Assembly: GCF_005222485.1 (NCBI RefSeq)
Contig: NZ_CP029078.1
Span: 7,627,501 to 7,691,500 of the forward strand
Origin: Streptomyces griseoviridis
Lineage (GTDB): Bacteria > Actinomycetota > Actinomycetes > Streptomycetales > Streptomycetaceae
DNA length: 64,000 nucleotides
Reading direction: 5' to 3'
Of the stretch, positions 51,967 through 62,700 are shown piece after piece. Position 1 is the first letter of the stretch. Each line of letters opens with the position of its first letter. The notes under the pieces were generated by a model. It was not told the DNA's origin and ran no database searches. It saw only the letters and a list, made by a program, of their open reading frames with translations. The translations under genes were made by a program, and so were the position numbers.

Positions 51967-53433
51967 GTGAGCAAGGACGCCGTGCAGACGGCACAGACCG
52001 CGACCCCGACCGGCGCGGCCCAGGCACCCGTGGACGCGGGGGACGCCGGATACAGCAAGGGCCTCAAGGCCCGGCACGTCAACATGATCGCCATCGGCGG
52101 CGCGATCGGCACCGGCCTCTTCCTGGGCGCCGGAGGCAGACTGCACACGGCCGGCCCCGCGCTGGCCGTCGCCTACCTGGTCTGCGGCGTCTTCGCCTTC
52201 TTCGTGGTGCGCGCGCTGGGCGAGCTGGTCCTGTACCGCCCGTCCTCCGGGTCCTTCGTGTCGTACGCGCGCGAGTTCCTGGGCGAGAAGGGCGCCTACG
52301 TCGCCGGCTGGATGTACTTCCTGAACTGGTCGACGACCGGCATCGCCGACATCACCGCCATCGCGCTCTACACGCACTACTGGAGCATGTTCACGAGCAT
52401 CCCCCAGTGGACGCTCGCGCTGATCGCCCTCGCGGTGGTCCTCGCCGTGAACCTGATCTCCGTGAAGATCTTCGGCGAGATGGAGTTCTGGTTCGCGATC
52501 GTCAAGGTCGCCACCCTCGTCGGCTTCATGCTGATCGGCATCTTCCTGCTCGCCACCCGGCACGAGGTCGGCGGCCACACCCCGGGCATCGGCGTGATCA
52601 CCGACAACGGCGGCTTCCTCCCGCACGGTGTGATGCCGGTGGTCCTCGTGATGCAGGGCGTGATCTTCGCGTACGCCGCGCTCGAACTCGTCGGCGTCGC
52701 GGCGGGCGAGACCGCCGAGCCCGAGAAGGTCGTACCGCGCGCGGTGAACTCGATCATGTGGCGGGTCGCCCTCTTCTACGTCGGCTCCGTCGTCCTGCTG
52801 GCCCTGCTGCTGCCGGGGTCCGCCTACTCGGCGGGCCAGAGCCCGTTCGTCACCGTCCTGTCGAAGATCGGCGTCCCGGCGGCGGGCGACGTCATGAACC
52901 TGGTCGTCCTGACGGCCGCGATGTCCTCCCTGAACTCGGGCCTGTACTCCACCGGCCGCATCCTGCGCTCCATGGCCACGGCGGGCTCGGCCCCGAAGTT
53001 CACCGCCCGCATGAACCGCAGCCAGGTGCCCTACGGCGGCATCCTGCTGACCTGCGCGGTCTGCGTCCTCGGCGTCGGCCTCAACTATCTCGTGCCGAGC
53101 CAGGCGTTCGAGATCGTGCTGAATGTCGCCTCCCTCGGCATCATCAGCACCTGGGTGATCATCATGGTCTGCCACCTGGTCTTCGTCCGCAGGGCCAGGG
53201 AGGGCCTGGTCACCCGCCCGGCCTTCCGCCTCCGCGGCAGCCCGGTCACCGAGATCGCCACGATCGCCTTCCTGGTGGCCGTCCTCGGCCTGATGGGGAA
53301 CGACCCCGAGGTCGGCCGCAAGACCCTGCTGCTGGTCCCGGTGATCGCCCTCATGCTCCTCGCGGGCTGGTTCGGCGTCCGCCGCAGGGTCACGGAGAAC
53401 ACCGCGCCCACACCACCGAACCCGCCGAAGTAG
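51967..53433 (+). CDS. Amino-acid permease (AnsP-like, APC family)
   Basis: The 488-residue, 12-helix transporter has the amino-acid-permease signature [88 protein letters not shown] and [33 protein letters not shown] follow. It most resembles the L-asparagine/D-serine/GABA permease group; the exact substrate is inference. The start is GTG at 51967 ([11 protein letters not shown]). The upstream frame is open but unlike a permease N-terminus. It is divergent from the MerR gene. Confidence 0.92.
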   Translation: MSKDAVQTAQTATPTGAAQAPVDAGDAGYSKGLKARHVNMIAIGGAIGTGLFLGAGGRLHTAGPALAVAYLVCGVFAFFVVRALGELVLYRPSSGSFVSYAREFLGEKGAYVAGWMYFLNWSTTGIADITAIALYTHYWSMFTSIPQWTLALIALAVVLAVNLISVKIFGEMEFWFAIVKVATLVGFMLIGIFLLATRHEVGGHTPGIGVITDNGGFLPHGVMPVVLVMQGVIFAYAALELVGVAAGETAEPEKVVPRAVNSIMWRVALFYVGSVVLLALLLPGSAYSAGQSPFVTVLSKIGVPAAGDVMNLVVLTAAMSSLNSGLYSTGRILRSMATAGSAPKFTARMNRSQVPYGGILLTCAVCVLGVGLNYLVPSQAFEIVLNVASLGIISTWVIIMVCHLVFVRRAREGLVTRPAFRLRGSPVTEIATIAFLVAVLGLMGNDPEVGRKTLLLVPVIALMLLAGWFGVRRRVTENTAPTPPNPPK

Positions 53434-53550
53434 CAGGCGGAAGCCACTGTCAGTGGCAGCGCCTACGGTGGCGTCATGTCGGAGACTTCCGCCCCCGTCC
53501 ACGACCACGGAGGCGGCGGAGCGGACACGCCCCGCCGCCCCCGGCCCGCG

Positions 53551-55062
53551 TCAGTGCCCGTGCTCGGCCGCGTGTACCGAGTTCGTCGCCTCGATCGTCT
53601 TCCACGACTTCGGCTGGCGCACCGGGCCCGCCGTCGCGCCGAGCGTCGCGCGGCCTCCGGTGGCGCCTGTGGAGGCGGGCTTGCCGGGCTGGAACAGCCA
53701 GGTGTCGAACAGCGTGTCCAGCGGCTTGCCCGAGATCCGCTCCGCGTACGCCCTGAAGTCGGCCACCGACGCGTTGCCGTACGCGTGCTCCTGCGGCCAG
53801 CCCTTCAGGATCGCGAAGAACGCGTCGTCCCCGACCGCCTCCCGCAGCGCCTGCACGGCCAGCGCGCCCCGGTCGTAGACGGCGATGTCGAACTGGTCGT
53901 CAGGACCGGGGTCACCCGGCGCGACCGTCCAGAACGGATCGTCCGCCGGATGCGACGCGTACACGTAGGCGGCCAGCTCCCGCGTGGTGCCCTCGCCCTC
54001 GTGCTCGGACCACAGCCACTGCGCGTACCGCGCGAAGCCCTCGTTGATCCAGATGTCCTTCCAGCCCTTCAGCGACACCGAGTCCCCGTACCACTGGTGC
54101 GCCAGCTCGTGCACGACCACCGACGCGTTGGAGCCGTTCGCGAACTGGCGCGGGCTGTAGTAGACGCGGGTCTGCGTCTCCAGCGCGTACCCGGTGGTGG
54201 TGTTCGGGACGTACCCGCCCGCCGACGCGAACGGGTACGGGCCGAACCAGCCGCTCAGCCAGTCGACCAGCTCCCCGGTCCGCTCCACGCTCGCCCGCGC
54301 CGCCCCGTCGTTGTCCCCGAGGTCGACGCTGTACGCGTTGACGACCGGGACGCCGCCCTCGGAGGTGCTCGTCGTGACGTCGAACTTCCCCACCGCGAGC
54401 GTGGTCAGGTACGTCGCCTGCGGCCGGTTCTGACGCCAGTTGTAGCGCGTCCAGCCCGCCTGCGAACTCGTCGACTGGAGCGTGCCGTTGGAGATCGCCT
54501 GGGTGCCGTTCGGCACCGCCACCGACACGTCGTAGGTGGCCTTGTCCAGCGGGTGGTCGTTGCTCGGGTACCACCACCAGGCCGCCTCGGGCTCGTCGGC
54601 GGCGACCGCGCCGTCCGGGGTGCGGTGCCAGGTGGAGAAGCCGTACGCGCTCTTCGTCGACGGCACCCCGCTGTAGCGGACCACCACCGTGACCGCCGTG
54701 CCCTTCGCCAGCGGCGTCCTCGGCGTGATCTCCAGCTCGTGCCGGCCCGAGGTCGCGAACTCCGCCCGCACCCCGTTGACCCGGACCTCGCTCACGTCCA
54801 GCAGGAAGTCCAGGTCGAACCGGGAGAGATCCTGCGTGGTGCGCGCCAGGATCGTCGCCGTGCCCTCCAACTCGTCCGTCGCCGGCTGGTACTTGAGGCG
54901 CAGATCGTAGTGGGACACGTCGTAGCCGCCGTTGCCGTACGCCGGGTAGTAGGGGTCGCCGATGCCCGGGGCGCCGGGGGAGTAGCTCGCGGCCGACGCC
55001 GGGATCGCCAGCATCAGGGAGGCCGCGGCGAGTGCGCCCGGCGCGAGGATTCTGCGGTGCAC
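53551..55062 (-). CDS. Secreted M1-family aminopeptidase
   Basis: The 503-residue exported zinc peptidase has a Sec signal (RRILAPGALAAASLMLAIPASAA). An N-terminal beta domain follows (SHYDLRLKYQPATDELEGTATILART), then the gluzincin catalytic motif VVHELAHQWYGDSVSLKGWKDIWINEGFARYAQW with the HExxH and downstream glutamate. The usual GAMEN substrate loop is replaced by GYALETQ. The catalytic half is shorter than in PepN, so it is a compact extracellular type. The start is GTG at 55062 behind TGGAG. Confidence 0.9.
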   Translation of the reverse strand: MHRRILAPGALAAASLMLAIPASAASYSPGAPGIGDPYYPAYGNGGYDVSHYDLRLKYQPATDELEGTATILARTTQDLSRFDLDFLLDVSEVRVNGVRAEFATSGRHELEITPRTPLAKGTAVTVVVRYSGVPSTKSAYGFSTWHRTPDGAVAADEPEAAWWWYPSNDHPLDKATYDVSVAVPNGTQAISNGTLQSTSSQAGWTRYNWRQNRPQATYLTTLAVGKFDVTTSTSEGGVPVVNAYSVDLGDNDGAARASVERTGELVDWLSGWFGPYPFASAGGYVPNTTTGYALETQTRVYYSPRQFANGSNASVVVHELAHQWYGDSVSLKGWKDIWINEGFARYAQWLWSEHEGEGTTRELAAYVYASHPADDPFWTVAPGDPGPDDQFDIAVYDRGALAVQALREAVGDDAFFAILKGWPQEHAYGNASVADFRAYAERISGKPLDTLFDTWLFQPGKPASTGATGGRATLGATAGPVRQPKSWKTIEATNSVHAAEHGH

Positions 55063-55271
55063 GGAAGCTCCAAGTCGTGGGGGATCGAAGGCTGTTCGAA
55101 GCCTATTGAGTCGCTGTGCCCGCGCCCTGTCCATCGCCCCCGCCGTCACACGATCGCCATTCGGCCGTCATGAGCCACCCCGTCCCGGAGCCCCGATCCG
55201 GCCACACCCGTCCCGTGCGCCGCCCCAACGCCCTCTTCTGCGCGGGAGTCGACCGGGGTACCGTCCCGCGC

Positions 55272-57215
55272 ATGCCGACAACCCCGCGCTTCACGACCTG
55301 GAGAACGCTCGCGGCCGCGGCCGTCGCCCTCTTCCTGGCGGCCGTCCTCACCCCGACGGCGGCCCACGCGGCGCCCCGGGAGAGCAGCCCCGTCTACTCG
55401 TACGCGAACGCCGTCCGCGAGGCCGTATGGGTGGACACCGGACTCGACGCCGACGGCGACGGCAAGGCCGACCGGGTGGCCGTCGACATCGTCAGGCCGC
55501 GGGAGCCCGCCCAGCAGGGCCGCAGGATCCCCGTCATCATGGACGCCAGCCCCTACTACTCCTGCTGCGGACGCGGCAACGAGAGCCAGCTGAAGACCTA
55601 CGACGCGGACGGCGCCGTCGTCCAGATGCCCCTCTTCTACGACAACTACTTCGTGCCGCGCGGCTACGCCTTCGTCGGCGTCGACCTGGCCGGCACCAAC
55701 CGCTCCGACGGCTGCGTCGACGTCGGCGGGCGCTCCGACATCCAGTCCGCGAAGGCCGTGATCGACTGGCTGAACGGCCGGGCCCGCGCGTACACGACCA
55801 GGACCGGCACCACCACCGCCACCGCGGACTGGAGCAACGGCAGAACCGGCATGATCGGCAAGAGCTGGGACGGCACCATCGCCAACGGCGTCGCCGCCAC
55901 CGGCGTCAAGGGCCTGCGGACGATCGTGCCGATCAGCGCCATCTCCTCCTGGTACGACTACTACTTCGCCCAGGGCGCCCCCCTCTACGGCTCGGGCCCC
56001 GACTGGCTCTCCGGATACGTCGAGAGCCCCGCCGCCCGCGCCAAGTGCGCCGCCGTGCAGCGCCAGTTGGTCGACGGAGCGCCCCGCACCGGCGACTGGA
56101 CACCGCTGTGGACCGAGCGCGACTACGTCAAGGACGCCGCCAAGGTCAAGGCCAGCGTCTTCCTGACCCACGGCCTCCAGGACCTCAACGTCCGCACCAA
56201 GCACCTCGGCCAGTGGTGGGACGCCCTCGCGAAGAACGGCGTCCAGCGCAAGATCTGGCTCTCCCAGACCGGCCACGTCGACCCCTTCGACTTCCGCCGC
56301 GACGCCTGGGTCGACACCCTGCACCGCTGGTTCGACCACGAACTCCTCGGCTACGACAACGGCGTCGACCGCGAACCCATGGCCGACATCGAACGCCACC
56401 CCGACCAGTGGGTCACCTCCACCACCTGGCCCCCGCGCGACACCCGGGCCACCACCCTGCGCCCCGCCCAGGGCACCCTGCCGGGCGTCGGCACCCTCGG
56501 CGGCGCCCGCGGCCACGGGACCGAGACGTTCACCGACGACCCCGCGCTCGGCGAGACCGACTGGGCCGCCGCGATCGACACCCCGACCCCCGCCAAGGCC
56601 GGTTTCGTCACCGCGCCCCTCACCCGCGACCTGCGCCTCGCGGGCTCCTCGAAGGTCATCGTCACCGCGACCCCCAGCACCCCGACCGCCCACCTCTCCG
56701 CGGTCCTCGTCGACCTCGGCCCCGCCACCATCCGCGACTACGCCGACGGCGGCGAGGGCATCACCACCCTCACCGACCGCACCTGCGCGGGCGAGAGCAC
56801 CCCGGGCGACAGCGCCTGCTACCGCACCACCCGGGCCAGGACCACCGACGTCGGGCAGACCGTGTTCAGCCGGGGCTGGGCCGACCTCGGCACCTGGGCC
56901 GACCCCGGCAAGGGCGCCCCGCTCACCCCGGGCAAGGCGTACACGATCACCGTCGACCTCGCCGCCACCGACCATGTCGTCCCGGCCGGACACCGGCTCG
57001 CGTTGATCGTCGCGGGCACCGACAAGGACCTCATCGACCCGCCGGCCGACACCCCCACCCTCACCGTGGACCTGGCCCGCACCTCCGCCGACGTCCCCCT
57101 CGTCGGAGGCGCCGCGGCCTTCGCGCGGGCGACCACGGGGACACCGCCCGCCGCGGTCGCGGACGGCGGGTTTGACGGGGTCCGCGCCCCGGCCACCGTC
57201 CACCGCGTCCCCTAG
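55272..57215 (+). CDS. Secreted Xaa-Pro dipeptidyl-peptidase (CocE/NonD, S15 family)
   Basis: The 647-residue exported serine hydrolase starts MPTTPRFTTWRTLAAAAVALFLAAVLTPTAAHAA. The alpha/beta-hydrolase domain contains the nucleophile elbow GMIGKSWDGTIAN, an acid in THGLQDLNVRTKH and the histidine in SQTGHVDPFDFRRDAW. A C-terminal jelly-roll (about 450-647) is typical of S15 X-Pro peptidases. It removes Xaa-Pro dipeptides outside the cell, complementing the adjacent aminopeptidase. ATG 55272 gives a clean signal; earlier starts add an unlikely extension. Confidence 0.92.
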   Translation: MPTTPRFTTWRTLAAAAVALFLAAVLTPTAAHAAPRESSPVYSYANAVREAVWVDTGLDADGDGKADRVAVDIVRPREPAQQGRRIPVIMDASPYYSCCGRGNESQLKTYDADGAVVQMPLFYDNYFVPRGYAFVGVDLAGTNRSDGCVDVGGRSDIQSAKAVIDWLNGRARAYTTRTGTTTATADWSNGRTGMIGKSWDGTIANGVAATGVKGLRTIVPISAISSWYDYYFAQGAPLYGSGPDWLSGYVESPAARAKCAAVQRQLVDGAPRTGDWTPLWTERDYVKDAAKVKASVFLTHGLQDLNVRTKHLGQWWDALAKNGVQRKIWLSQTGHVDPFDFRRDAWVDTLHRWFDHELLGYDNGVDREPMADIERHPDQWVTSTTWPPRDTRATTLRPAQGTLPGVGTLGGARGHGTETFTDDPALGETDWAAAIDTPTPAKAGFVTAPLTRDLRLAGSSKVIVTATPSTPTAHLSAVLVDLGPATIRDYADGGEGITTLTDRTCAGESTPGDSACYRTTRARTTDVGQTVFSRGWADLGTWADPGKGAPLTPGKAYTITVDLAATDHVVPAGHRLALIVAGTDKDLIDPPADTPTLTVDLARTSADVPLVGGAAAFARATTGTPPAAVADGGFDGVRAPATVHRVP

Positions 57216-57226
57216 GGACTGACGGA

Positions 57227-58180
57227 TCAGGCGGCCGGGAACACCAGCCCGGCCGCCTCCTCCGCGCACCCCCAGGCCACCGTCACGCCCGCGCCCCCGT
57301 GCCCGTAGTTGTGCACCAGCGACCGCCCGCGCGGCAGCACCTCCCGCTCCAGCCTGACCGCGTCCCTGACCGGCCGAAGACCCACCCGGTGCGCCAGCAC
57401 CCGCGCCCCGGCGACCTCGGGCCGCAGCGCCGCGCACCGCCGCACGATCGCCTCGGCCACCGCCGGGTCCGGCTCCGTCGACCAGGCGTCCTCCTCGGCG
57501 GTGCCGCCCAGGACCAGGCGGTCCGGGTGCGGGAAGAGGTAGGCCATCTCGCCGTCCGGGGCGACCGCCGCGAGCCAGGTGGTGATCCCCGGGTTCTCCA
57601 CGATCACCAACTGCCCGCGCACCGGCCGCACCGAGGCGTCCGGCACCAGCTCACGCGCCCCGAGGCCGGTGCAGTTGACCACCACGGGCGCCTCGGCCTC
57701 CGCCAGCGCCGCCACCGTCCGCTCCTCGACCACCCCGCCCGCCCGCGCCAACCGCGCGCGCAGCCACGGCAGATGAGTCGCCATGTCGATCAGCGGCAGC
57801 CGCGCCCACAGCCCCTCACCCGCGAACTCCTCGGCCGTGGAGGCCCGCAGCCCCGGCACCCGCGCCGCCCACGGCCCCAACTCGTCGAGCCGCGCCTGCC
57901 CCTTGACCCCCTCGACCAGCCGTACGCCCGTCTCGGCCGGCCGCCGCGCCAACTCCTCGTACACGGCGAGCGAGCGCAGCGACCACGCGCCGACCTTGGC
58001 CTCCGGCTCGATCCGGTAGGGCCACCACAGCGCCCCGGCGACCGCCGAGGTGGTCCGCTCGACGGCGTCCCTGGTCCACACCCGCACCCGCAGCCCGCGC
58101 TCCGCGAGGACGACGGCCGTCGTCAGGCCCACCACCCCGCCGCCTATCACGATCACATCGTCGTTCGGTTCGCTCTCCAC
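57227..58180 (-). CDS. FAD-dependent D-amino-acid oxidase-like enzyme
   Basis: The 317-residue flavoenzyme begins with the FAD dinucleotide motif DDVIVIGGGVVGLTTAVVLAERGLRVRVW. It has the DAO family blocks AVAGALWWPYRIEP, VVVNCTGLGARELVPDASVRPVRGQLV and RSLVHNYGHGGAGVTVAWGCAEEAA. It would oxidise D-amino acids to 2-keto acids with release of hydrogen peroxide and ammonia. The start is probably GTG at 58180; the ribosome site is weak. It converges on the dipeptidyl-peptidase gene with an 11-base gap. Confidence 0.9.
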   Translation of the reverse strand: MESEPNDDVIVIGGGVVGLTTAVVLAERGLRVRVWTRDAVERTTSAVAGALWWPYRIEPEAKVGAWSLRSLAVYEELARRPAETGVRLVEGVKGQARLDELGPWAARVPGLRASTAEEFAGEGLWARLPLIDMATHLPWLRARLARAGGVVEERTVAALAEAEAPVVVNCTGLGARELVPDASVRPVRGQLVIVENPGITTWLAAVAPDGEMAYLFPHPDRLVLGGTAEEDAWSTEPDPAVAEAIVRRCAALRPEVAGARVLAHRVGLRPVRDAVRLEREVLPRGRSLVHNYGHGGAGVTVAWGCAEEAAGLVFPAA

Positions 58181-58291
58181 CCCGTGGACGGTAGCGGAAC
58201 CCGCCGGGCGGGCCGAGAGCGCGCAAGCGGCCACGGACCAGTCCGTGCCGGCGGGTCCCGGCGACGGCGCGGCGAGCGGCCCCGGGCACGC

Positions 58292-58352
58292 CGGTCCCGG
58301 CCGTCGGACGCCCCGCGGTCCGGCCGCCGGACGCCCCGGGCCCGGCCGCCGG
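58292..58352 (+). repeat. Imperfect 24-base GC repeats in the DAO/ABC-F gap
   Basis: Units CGGTCCCGGCCGTCGGACGC and following CCCG begin at 58292, 58316 and (degenerate) about 58339. They lie in the 218-base divergent gap between the oxidase and ABC-F genes, which otherwise shows nothing distinctive. Confidence 0.55.
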
Positions 58353-58398
58353 GATCGCCCGGGGGCGCCCCGCGCCGGACGGTTAGGATCGGCGCCTG

Positions 58399-60039
58399 AT
58401 GACTGCCACCCTCGTCGCCAAGAACCTCGCCGCCGGGCACGGCGACCGCTCCCTCTTCGCCGGACTCGACCTCGTCGTCGCGCCCGGGGACGTGATCGGT
58501 CTCGTCGGTGCCAACGGCGCGGGCAAGTCCACCCTGCTCCGGATGCTCGCCGGGCTCCTCGCACCGGAGTCGGGGGAGCTGGGGCTGTCCCCGCCGACCG
58601 CGACCGTCGGCCACCTCCCGCAGGAGCCGGACCGCCGGCCGGGCGAGACCGTCCGCGCCTTCCTGGCCCGCCGCACCGGGGTCGACGAGGCCCAGCGCAC
58701 CATGGACGAGGCCACCCAGGCGCTCGTCGACGGCGCACCCGGCGCCGACGACGCCTACGCCACCAGCCTGGAGCGCTGGCTCGACCTGGGCGGCGCCGAC
58801 CTGGACGAACGCGCCGAGGAGACCGCCGCCTCGCTGGGCCTGACCGTCGGCCTCGACCAGCCCATGACCGCCCTCTCCGGCGGCCAGGCCGCCCGCGCGG
58901 GCCTCGCCTCCCTGCTGCTCTCCCGCTACGACGTCTTCCTCCTCGACGAGCCCACCAACGACCTCGACCTCGACGGCCTCGAACGCCTCGAACGCTTTGT
59001 GAGCGGCCTGCGGGCCGGCACCGTCGTGGTCAGCCACGACCGGGAGTTCCTCACCCGCACTGTCACCAAGGTCCTCGAACTCGACCTGGCCCAGGGGCAG
59101 ATCAACCTCTACGGCGGCGGCTACGCGGCCTATCTGGAGGAGCGCGAGGTGGCCCGCAGGCACGCCCGCGACGACTACGAGGAGTACGCCGACAAGCGCT
59201 CCGCCCTCCAGGACCGGGCGCAGACCCAGCGCTCCTGGATGGACAAGGGCGTCAAGAACGCCCGCCGCAAGGCCGCGAACGACAACGACAAGATCGGCCG
59301 CAAGTTCCGCAGCGAGGCCAGCGAGAAGCAGGCCGCGAAGGCCCGCCAGACCCAGCGGATGATCGAGCGCCTCGACGTCGTCGAGGAACCCCGCAAGGAG
59401 TGGGAGCTGCGCATGGAGATCGCGTCGGCGCCACGCTCGGGCGCCGTCGTGGCCACCCTGCGGGACGCCGAGGTGCGGCGCGGCGACTTCACGTTCGGAC
59501 CGGTCTCGCTCCAGATCGACTGGGCGGACCGGGTCGCGGTCACCGGTGCCAACGGCGCGGGCAAGTCGACCCTGCTCGGCGCGCTCCTCGGCCGGATCCC
59601 GCTGGACGCGGGCGGCTGCGCGCTGGGCCCGGGTGTGCTGGTCGGCGAGGTCGACCAGGCCCGCCGGCTCTTCCACGGCACCGAGTCGCTGCTCGACGCG
59701 TTCGGCGCGGCCGTCCCGGACACCGAACCGGCCGAGGTCCGCACCCTGCTGGCGAAGTTCGGCCTGAAGTCCCACCATGTGCTGCGCCCGGCGAGCGGCC
59801 TCTCCCCGGGCGAGCGCACCCGCGCCGCCCTCGCGCTGCTCCAGGGCCGCGGCGTCAACCTGCTGGTCCTCGACGAGCCCACCAACCACCTCGACCTGCC
59901 GGCCATCGAGCAGTTGGAGTCCGCTCTCGACGCCTACGAGGGGACGCTGCTCCTCGTCACCCACGACCGCCGCATGCTGGACGCGGTCCAGGTGACCCGC
60001 CGCCTGGAGGTCGCCGACGGCAAGGTCACCGAGCGGTGA
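58399..60039 (+). CDS. ABC-F family ATPase
   Basis: The 546-residue soluble protein has two ABC domains: Walker A GANGAGKSTLLRML and GANGAGKSTLLGAL, signatures LSGGQAARAGLASLL and LSPGERTRAALALLQ, and Walker B FLLDEPTNDLDL and LVLDEPTNHLDL. A long charged linker (about 230-340) lies between the domains. Note that the second signature reads LSPGE rather than LSGGE. It acts at the ribosome as a translation factor or antibiotic-resistance protein; which cannot be told from sequence. ATG 58399. Confidence 0.92.
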   Translation: MTATLVAKNLAAGHGDRSLFAGLDLVVAPGDVIGLVGANGAGKSTLLRMLAGLLAPESGELGLSPPTATVGHLPQEPDRRPGETVRAFLARRTGVDEAQRTMDEATQALVDGAPGADDAYATSLERWLDLGGADLDERAEETAASLGLTVGLDQPMTALSGGQAARAGLASLLLSRYDVFLLDEPTNDLDLDGLERLERFVSGLRAGTVVVSHDREFLTRTVTKVLELDLAQGQINLYGGGYAAYLEEREVARRHARDDYEEYADKRSALQDRAQTQRSWMDKGVKNARRKAANDNDKIGRKFRSEASEKQAAKARQTQRMIERLDVVEEPRKEWELRMEIASAPRSGAVVATLRDAEVRRGDFTFGPVSLQIDWADRVAVTGANGAGKSTLLGALLGRIPLDAGGCALGPGVLVGEVDQARRLFHGTESLLDAFGAAVPDTEPAEVRTLLAKFGLKSHHVLRPASGLSPGERTRAALALLQGRGVNLLVLDEPTNHLDLPAIEQLESALDAYEGTLLLVTHDRRMLDAVQVTRRLEVADGKVTER

Positions 60040-60044
60040 CCCGC

Positions 60045-60071
60045 GACCGGCCGGTGGCGCACCGGCCGGTC
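60045..60071. terminator. Perfect 12-bp hairpin terminator after the ABC-F gene
   Basis: GACCGGCCGGTG (60045-60056) and its complement (60060-60071) enclose loop GCG, starting 5 bases after the ABC-F stop. Confidence 0.85.
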
Positions 60072-60081
60072 CCCCGACCAG

Positions 60082-60120
60082 GGGCCCGGGGCGCGACGAC
60101 CGTGTGCGCACCCCGGGCCC
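60082..60120. terminator. Second hairpin, probably terminating tex
   Basis: GGGCCCGGGG (60082-60091) pairs perfectly with CCCCGGGCCC (60111-60120). It lies 8 bases beyond the minus-strand tex stop. Confidence 0.7.
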
Positions 60121-60127
60121 GCCGAGG

Positions 60128-62581
60128 TCAGCGGCGGCCGTTCTTCGGGTCGACGAGGCCCGCCCGGCGCAGGGCGTCCGCCATCGCGCTGTTGGCGGGC
60201 GGAGCCGCCTGCCGCTGGCCACCGCCCCGGCCACCGCGGTCGCCGCCCTTGCCACCGGCGCCCTTGGCGCCACCGCCGTTGCCGTTGCCGCCGCCACCGC
60301 CACCGCCCTGCTGCTGGCGCTGCCGCTGCTGGGGCGGGCGCCCGCCGCCGCGGCCACCGCGCTGCGGCCTGCCGTCGCCGCCGTCCTGCGGGGCCGCCTC
60401 GTCGTCGAGGCGCAGCGTCAGCGAGACGCGCTTGCGCGGGATGTCGACGTCCAGGACCTTCACCTTGACGATGTCACCCGGCTTCACCACGTCCCTGGGG
60501 TCCTTCACGAACGTCCTCGACATCGCGGAGACATGCACCAGGCCGTCCTGGTGGACACCGATGTCCACGAACGCCCCGAACGCGGCCACGTTGGTGACGA
60601 CGCCTTCGAGGACCATCCCGGACTCGAGGTCGGAGAGCTTCTCGACGCCCTCCTTGAAGGTGGCCGTCCGGAACGCCGGACGCGGGTCGCGGCCGGGCTT
60701 CTCCAGCTCCTTGAGGATGTCGCTCACCGTCGGCAGACCGAACGTCTCGTCCACGAAGTCGTCCGGCTTCAGCGACCGCAGCACCGAGGTGTTGCCGATC
60801 AGCGCCCCGACCTCCTGGCCCGACGTCTTCACCATCCTGCGCACCACCGGATACGCCTCCGGGTGCACGCTCGACGCGTCCAGCGGGTCGCCGCCGCGGA
60901 TCCGCAGGAACCCCGCGCACTGCTCGTACGCCTTCGGGCCGAGCCGCGAGACGTCCTTGAGCTGCCGGCGGCCGGTGAACGGGCCGTTGGCGTCCCGGTG
61001 CGCCACGATGTTCTCCGCCAGGCCCGAGGTGATGCCGGAGACCCGTGCGAGCAGCGGCGCGGAGGCCGTGTTGACGTCCACCCCCACGCCGTTCACGCAG
61101 TCCTCCACCACCGCGTCGAGCGAACGCGACAGCTTCACCTCGGACAGGTCGTGCTGGTACTGGCCGACCCCGATCGACTTGGGGTCGATCTTCACCAGTT
61201 CGGCCAGCGGGTCCTGGAGCCGGCGCGCGATGGAGACCGCGCCGCGCAGCGACACGTCCATGTCGGGCAGTTCCTGCGAGGCGAACGCGGAGGCCGAGTA
61301 CACGGAGGCGCCCGCCTCCGACACCATCACCTTGGTGAGGTTCAACTCCGGGTGCCTGGTGATCAGTTCACCGGCGAGCTTGTCCGTCTCGCGGGACGCC
61401 GTGCCGTTGCCGATCGCGACCAGCTCGACCGCGTGCGCGGCGGCCAGCCGGGCCAGCTTGGCGATCGCCTCGTCCCACCGGTTGGCCGGGACGTGCGGGT
61501 GGATGACGTCGGTGGCGACGACCTTGCCCGTCGCGTCCACCACCGCCACCTTCACACCGGTGCGGAAACCGGGGTCGAGGCCGAGCGTCGCGCGGGTGCC
61601 GGCCGGGGCGGCGAGCAGCAGGTCGCGCAGGTTCGCCGCGAACACCTGGACGGCGTCGTCCTCGGCGGCGGTGCGCAGCCGCAGCCGCAGGTCGAGGCCG
61701 AGGTGCACCAGGATGCGGGTGCGCCAGGCCCAGCGGACCGTGTCCTGGAGCCACTTGTCACCGGGACGCCCGCGGTCCGCGACACCGAAGCGGTGCGCCA
61801 CGACGCCCTCGTACGAGGACGGGCCCTCGGTCGCCTCCTCGGGCTCCAGGACGAGGTCGAGGACCTCCTCCTTCTCGCCGCGCAGCATCGCGAGGATCCG
61901 GTGCGAGGGCAGGTCGGTGAACGGCTCCGCGAAGTCGAAGTAGTCGGCGAACTTCGCGCCCGCCTCCTCCTTGCCCTCGCGCACCTTGGCGGCCAGCCGC
62001 CCGCGCACCCACATCCGCTCGCGCAACTCGCCGATCAGGTCGGCGTCCTCCGAGAACCGCTCGGTGAGGATGGCCCGCGCGCCGTCCAGGGCGGCCTGCG
62101 GATCGGCGACGCCCTTGTCGGCGTCCACGAAGGCGGCCGCCGCGGTCAGCGGCGTGACGGTCGGATCGCCGAGCAGCCCCTCCGCCAGCGGTTCGAGCCC
62201 GGCCTCCCGCGCGATCTGCGCCTTGGTGCGCCGCTTCGGCTTGAACGGCAGGTAGATGTCCTCCAGGCGCGCCTTGGTCTCGGCGCTCCGGATCCGCGCC
62301 TCCAGATCCTCGGTGAGCTTGCCCTGCTCGCGCACCGACTCCAGGATCGCCGTCCGGCGCTCCTCCAGCTCGCGCAGGTAGCGCAGCCGCTCCTCGAGCG
62401 TGCGCAGCTGCGCGTCGTCGAGCATCTCGGTCGCTTCCTTGCGGTAGCGGGCGATGAAGGGCACCGTCGAACCGCCGTCCAGCAGTTCCACGGCAGCCCT
62501 GACCTGCCGCTCCCGTACGCCGAGCTCCTCGGCGATCCTGCCTTCGATGGACCCTGTCTCCAGGGACCCGGGTGTCGTCAC
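60128..62581 (-). CDS. tex: Tex-family RNA-binding transcription accessory protein
   Basis: The 817-residue cytoplasmic protein has the Tex order. An N-terminal helical region ([40 protein letters not shown]) precedes a YqgF-like domain ([22 protein letters not shown]). HhH motifs ([27 protein letters not shown]) follow, then an S1 domain ([30 protein letters not shown]...[21 protein letters not shown]). The C-terminal 80 or so residues are Gly/Gln/Arg-rich with RGG-like repeats. The start is GTG at 62581, about 10 bases after AGAAGG. It binds RNA and influences transcription elongation. Confidence 0.94.
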   Translation of the reverse strand: MTTPGSLETGSIEGRIAEELGVRERQVRAAVELLDGGSTVPFIARYRKEATEMLDDAQLRTLEERLRYLRELEERRTAILESVREQGKLTEDLEARIRSAETKARLEDIYLPFKPKRRTKAQIAREAGLEPLAEGLLGDPTVTPLTAAAAFVDADKGVADPQAALDGARAILTERFSEDADLIGELRERMWVRGRLAAKVREGKEEAGAKFADYFDFAEPFTDLPSHRILAMLRGEKEEVLDLVLEPEEATEGPSSYEGVVAHRFGVADRGRPGDKWLQDTVRWAWRTRILVHLGLDLRLRLRTAAEDDAVQVFAANLRDLLLAAPAGTRATLGLDPGFRTGVKVAVVDATGKVVATDVIHPHVPANRWDEAIAKLARLAAAHAVELVAIGNGTASRETDKLAGELITRHPELNLTKVMVSEAGASVYSASAFASQELPDMDVSLRGAVSIARRLQDPLAELVKIDPKSIGVGQYQHDLSEVKLSRSLDAVVEDCVNGVGVDVNTASAPLLARVSGITSGLAENIVAHRDANGPFTGRRQLKDVSRLGPKAYEQCAGFLRIRGGDPLDASSVHPEAYPVVRRMVKTSGQEVGALIGNTSVLRSLKPDDFVDETFGLPTVSDILKELEKPGRDPRPAFRTATFKEGVEKLSDLESGMVLEGVVTNVAAFGAFVDIGVHQDGLVHVSAMSRTFVKDPRDVVKPGDIVKVKVLDVDIPRKRVSLTLRLDDEAAPQDGGDGRPQRGGRGGGRPPQQRQRQQQGGGGGGGNGNGGGAKGAGGKGGDRGGRGGGQRQAAPPANSAMADALRRAGLVDPKNGRR

Positions 62582-62700
62582 GATCCCGTACCGCCTTCTC
62601 ACTGAGGTTGCGCCGCAATTGTGGCAGGTGGCACCGACAACCGTGGCTCAGGGCGCGGGGCTTCGCGGCGCGGGCCCGGCGGCCGCGGCCCCGCGCCCGC

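Noticed and set aside
58050..62605. Plus-strand frames of 1297 and 833 codons over the ABC-F and tex genes
   Set aside because: They start in another gene's frame and run antisense through Tex, which has full YqgF, HhH and S1 motifs. No coherent protein results.
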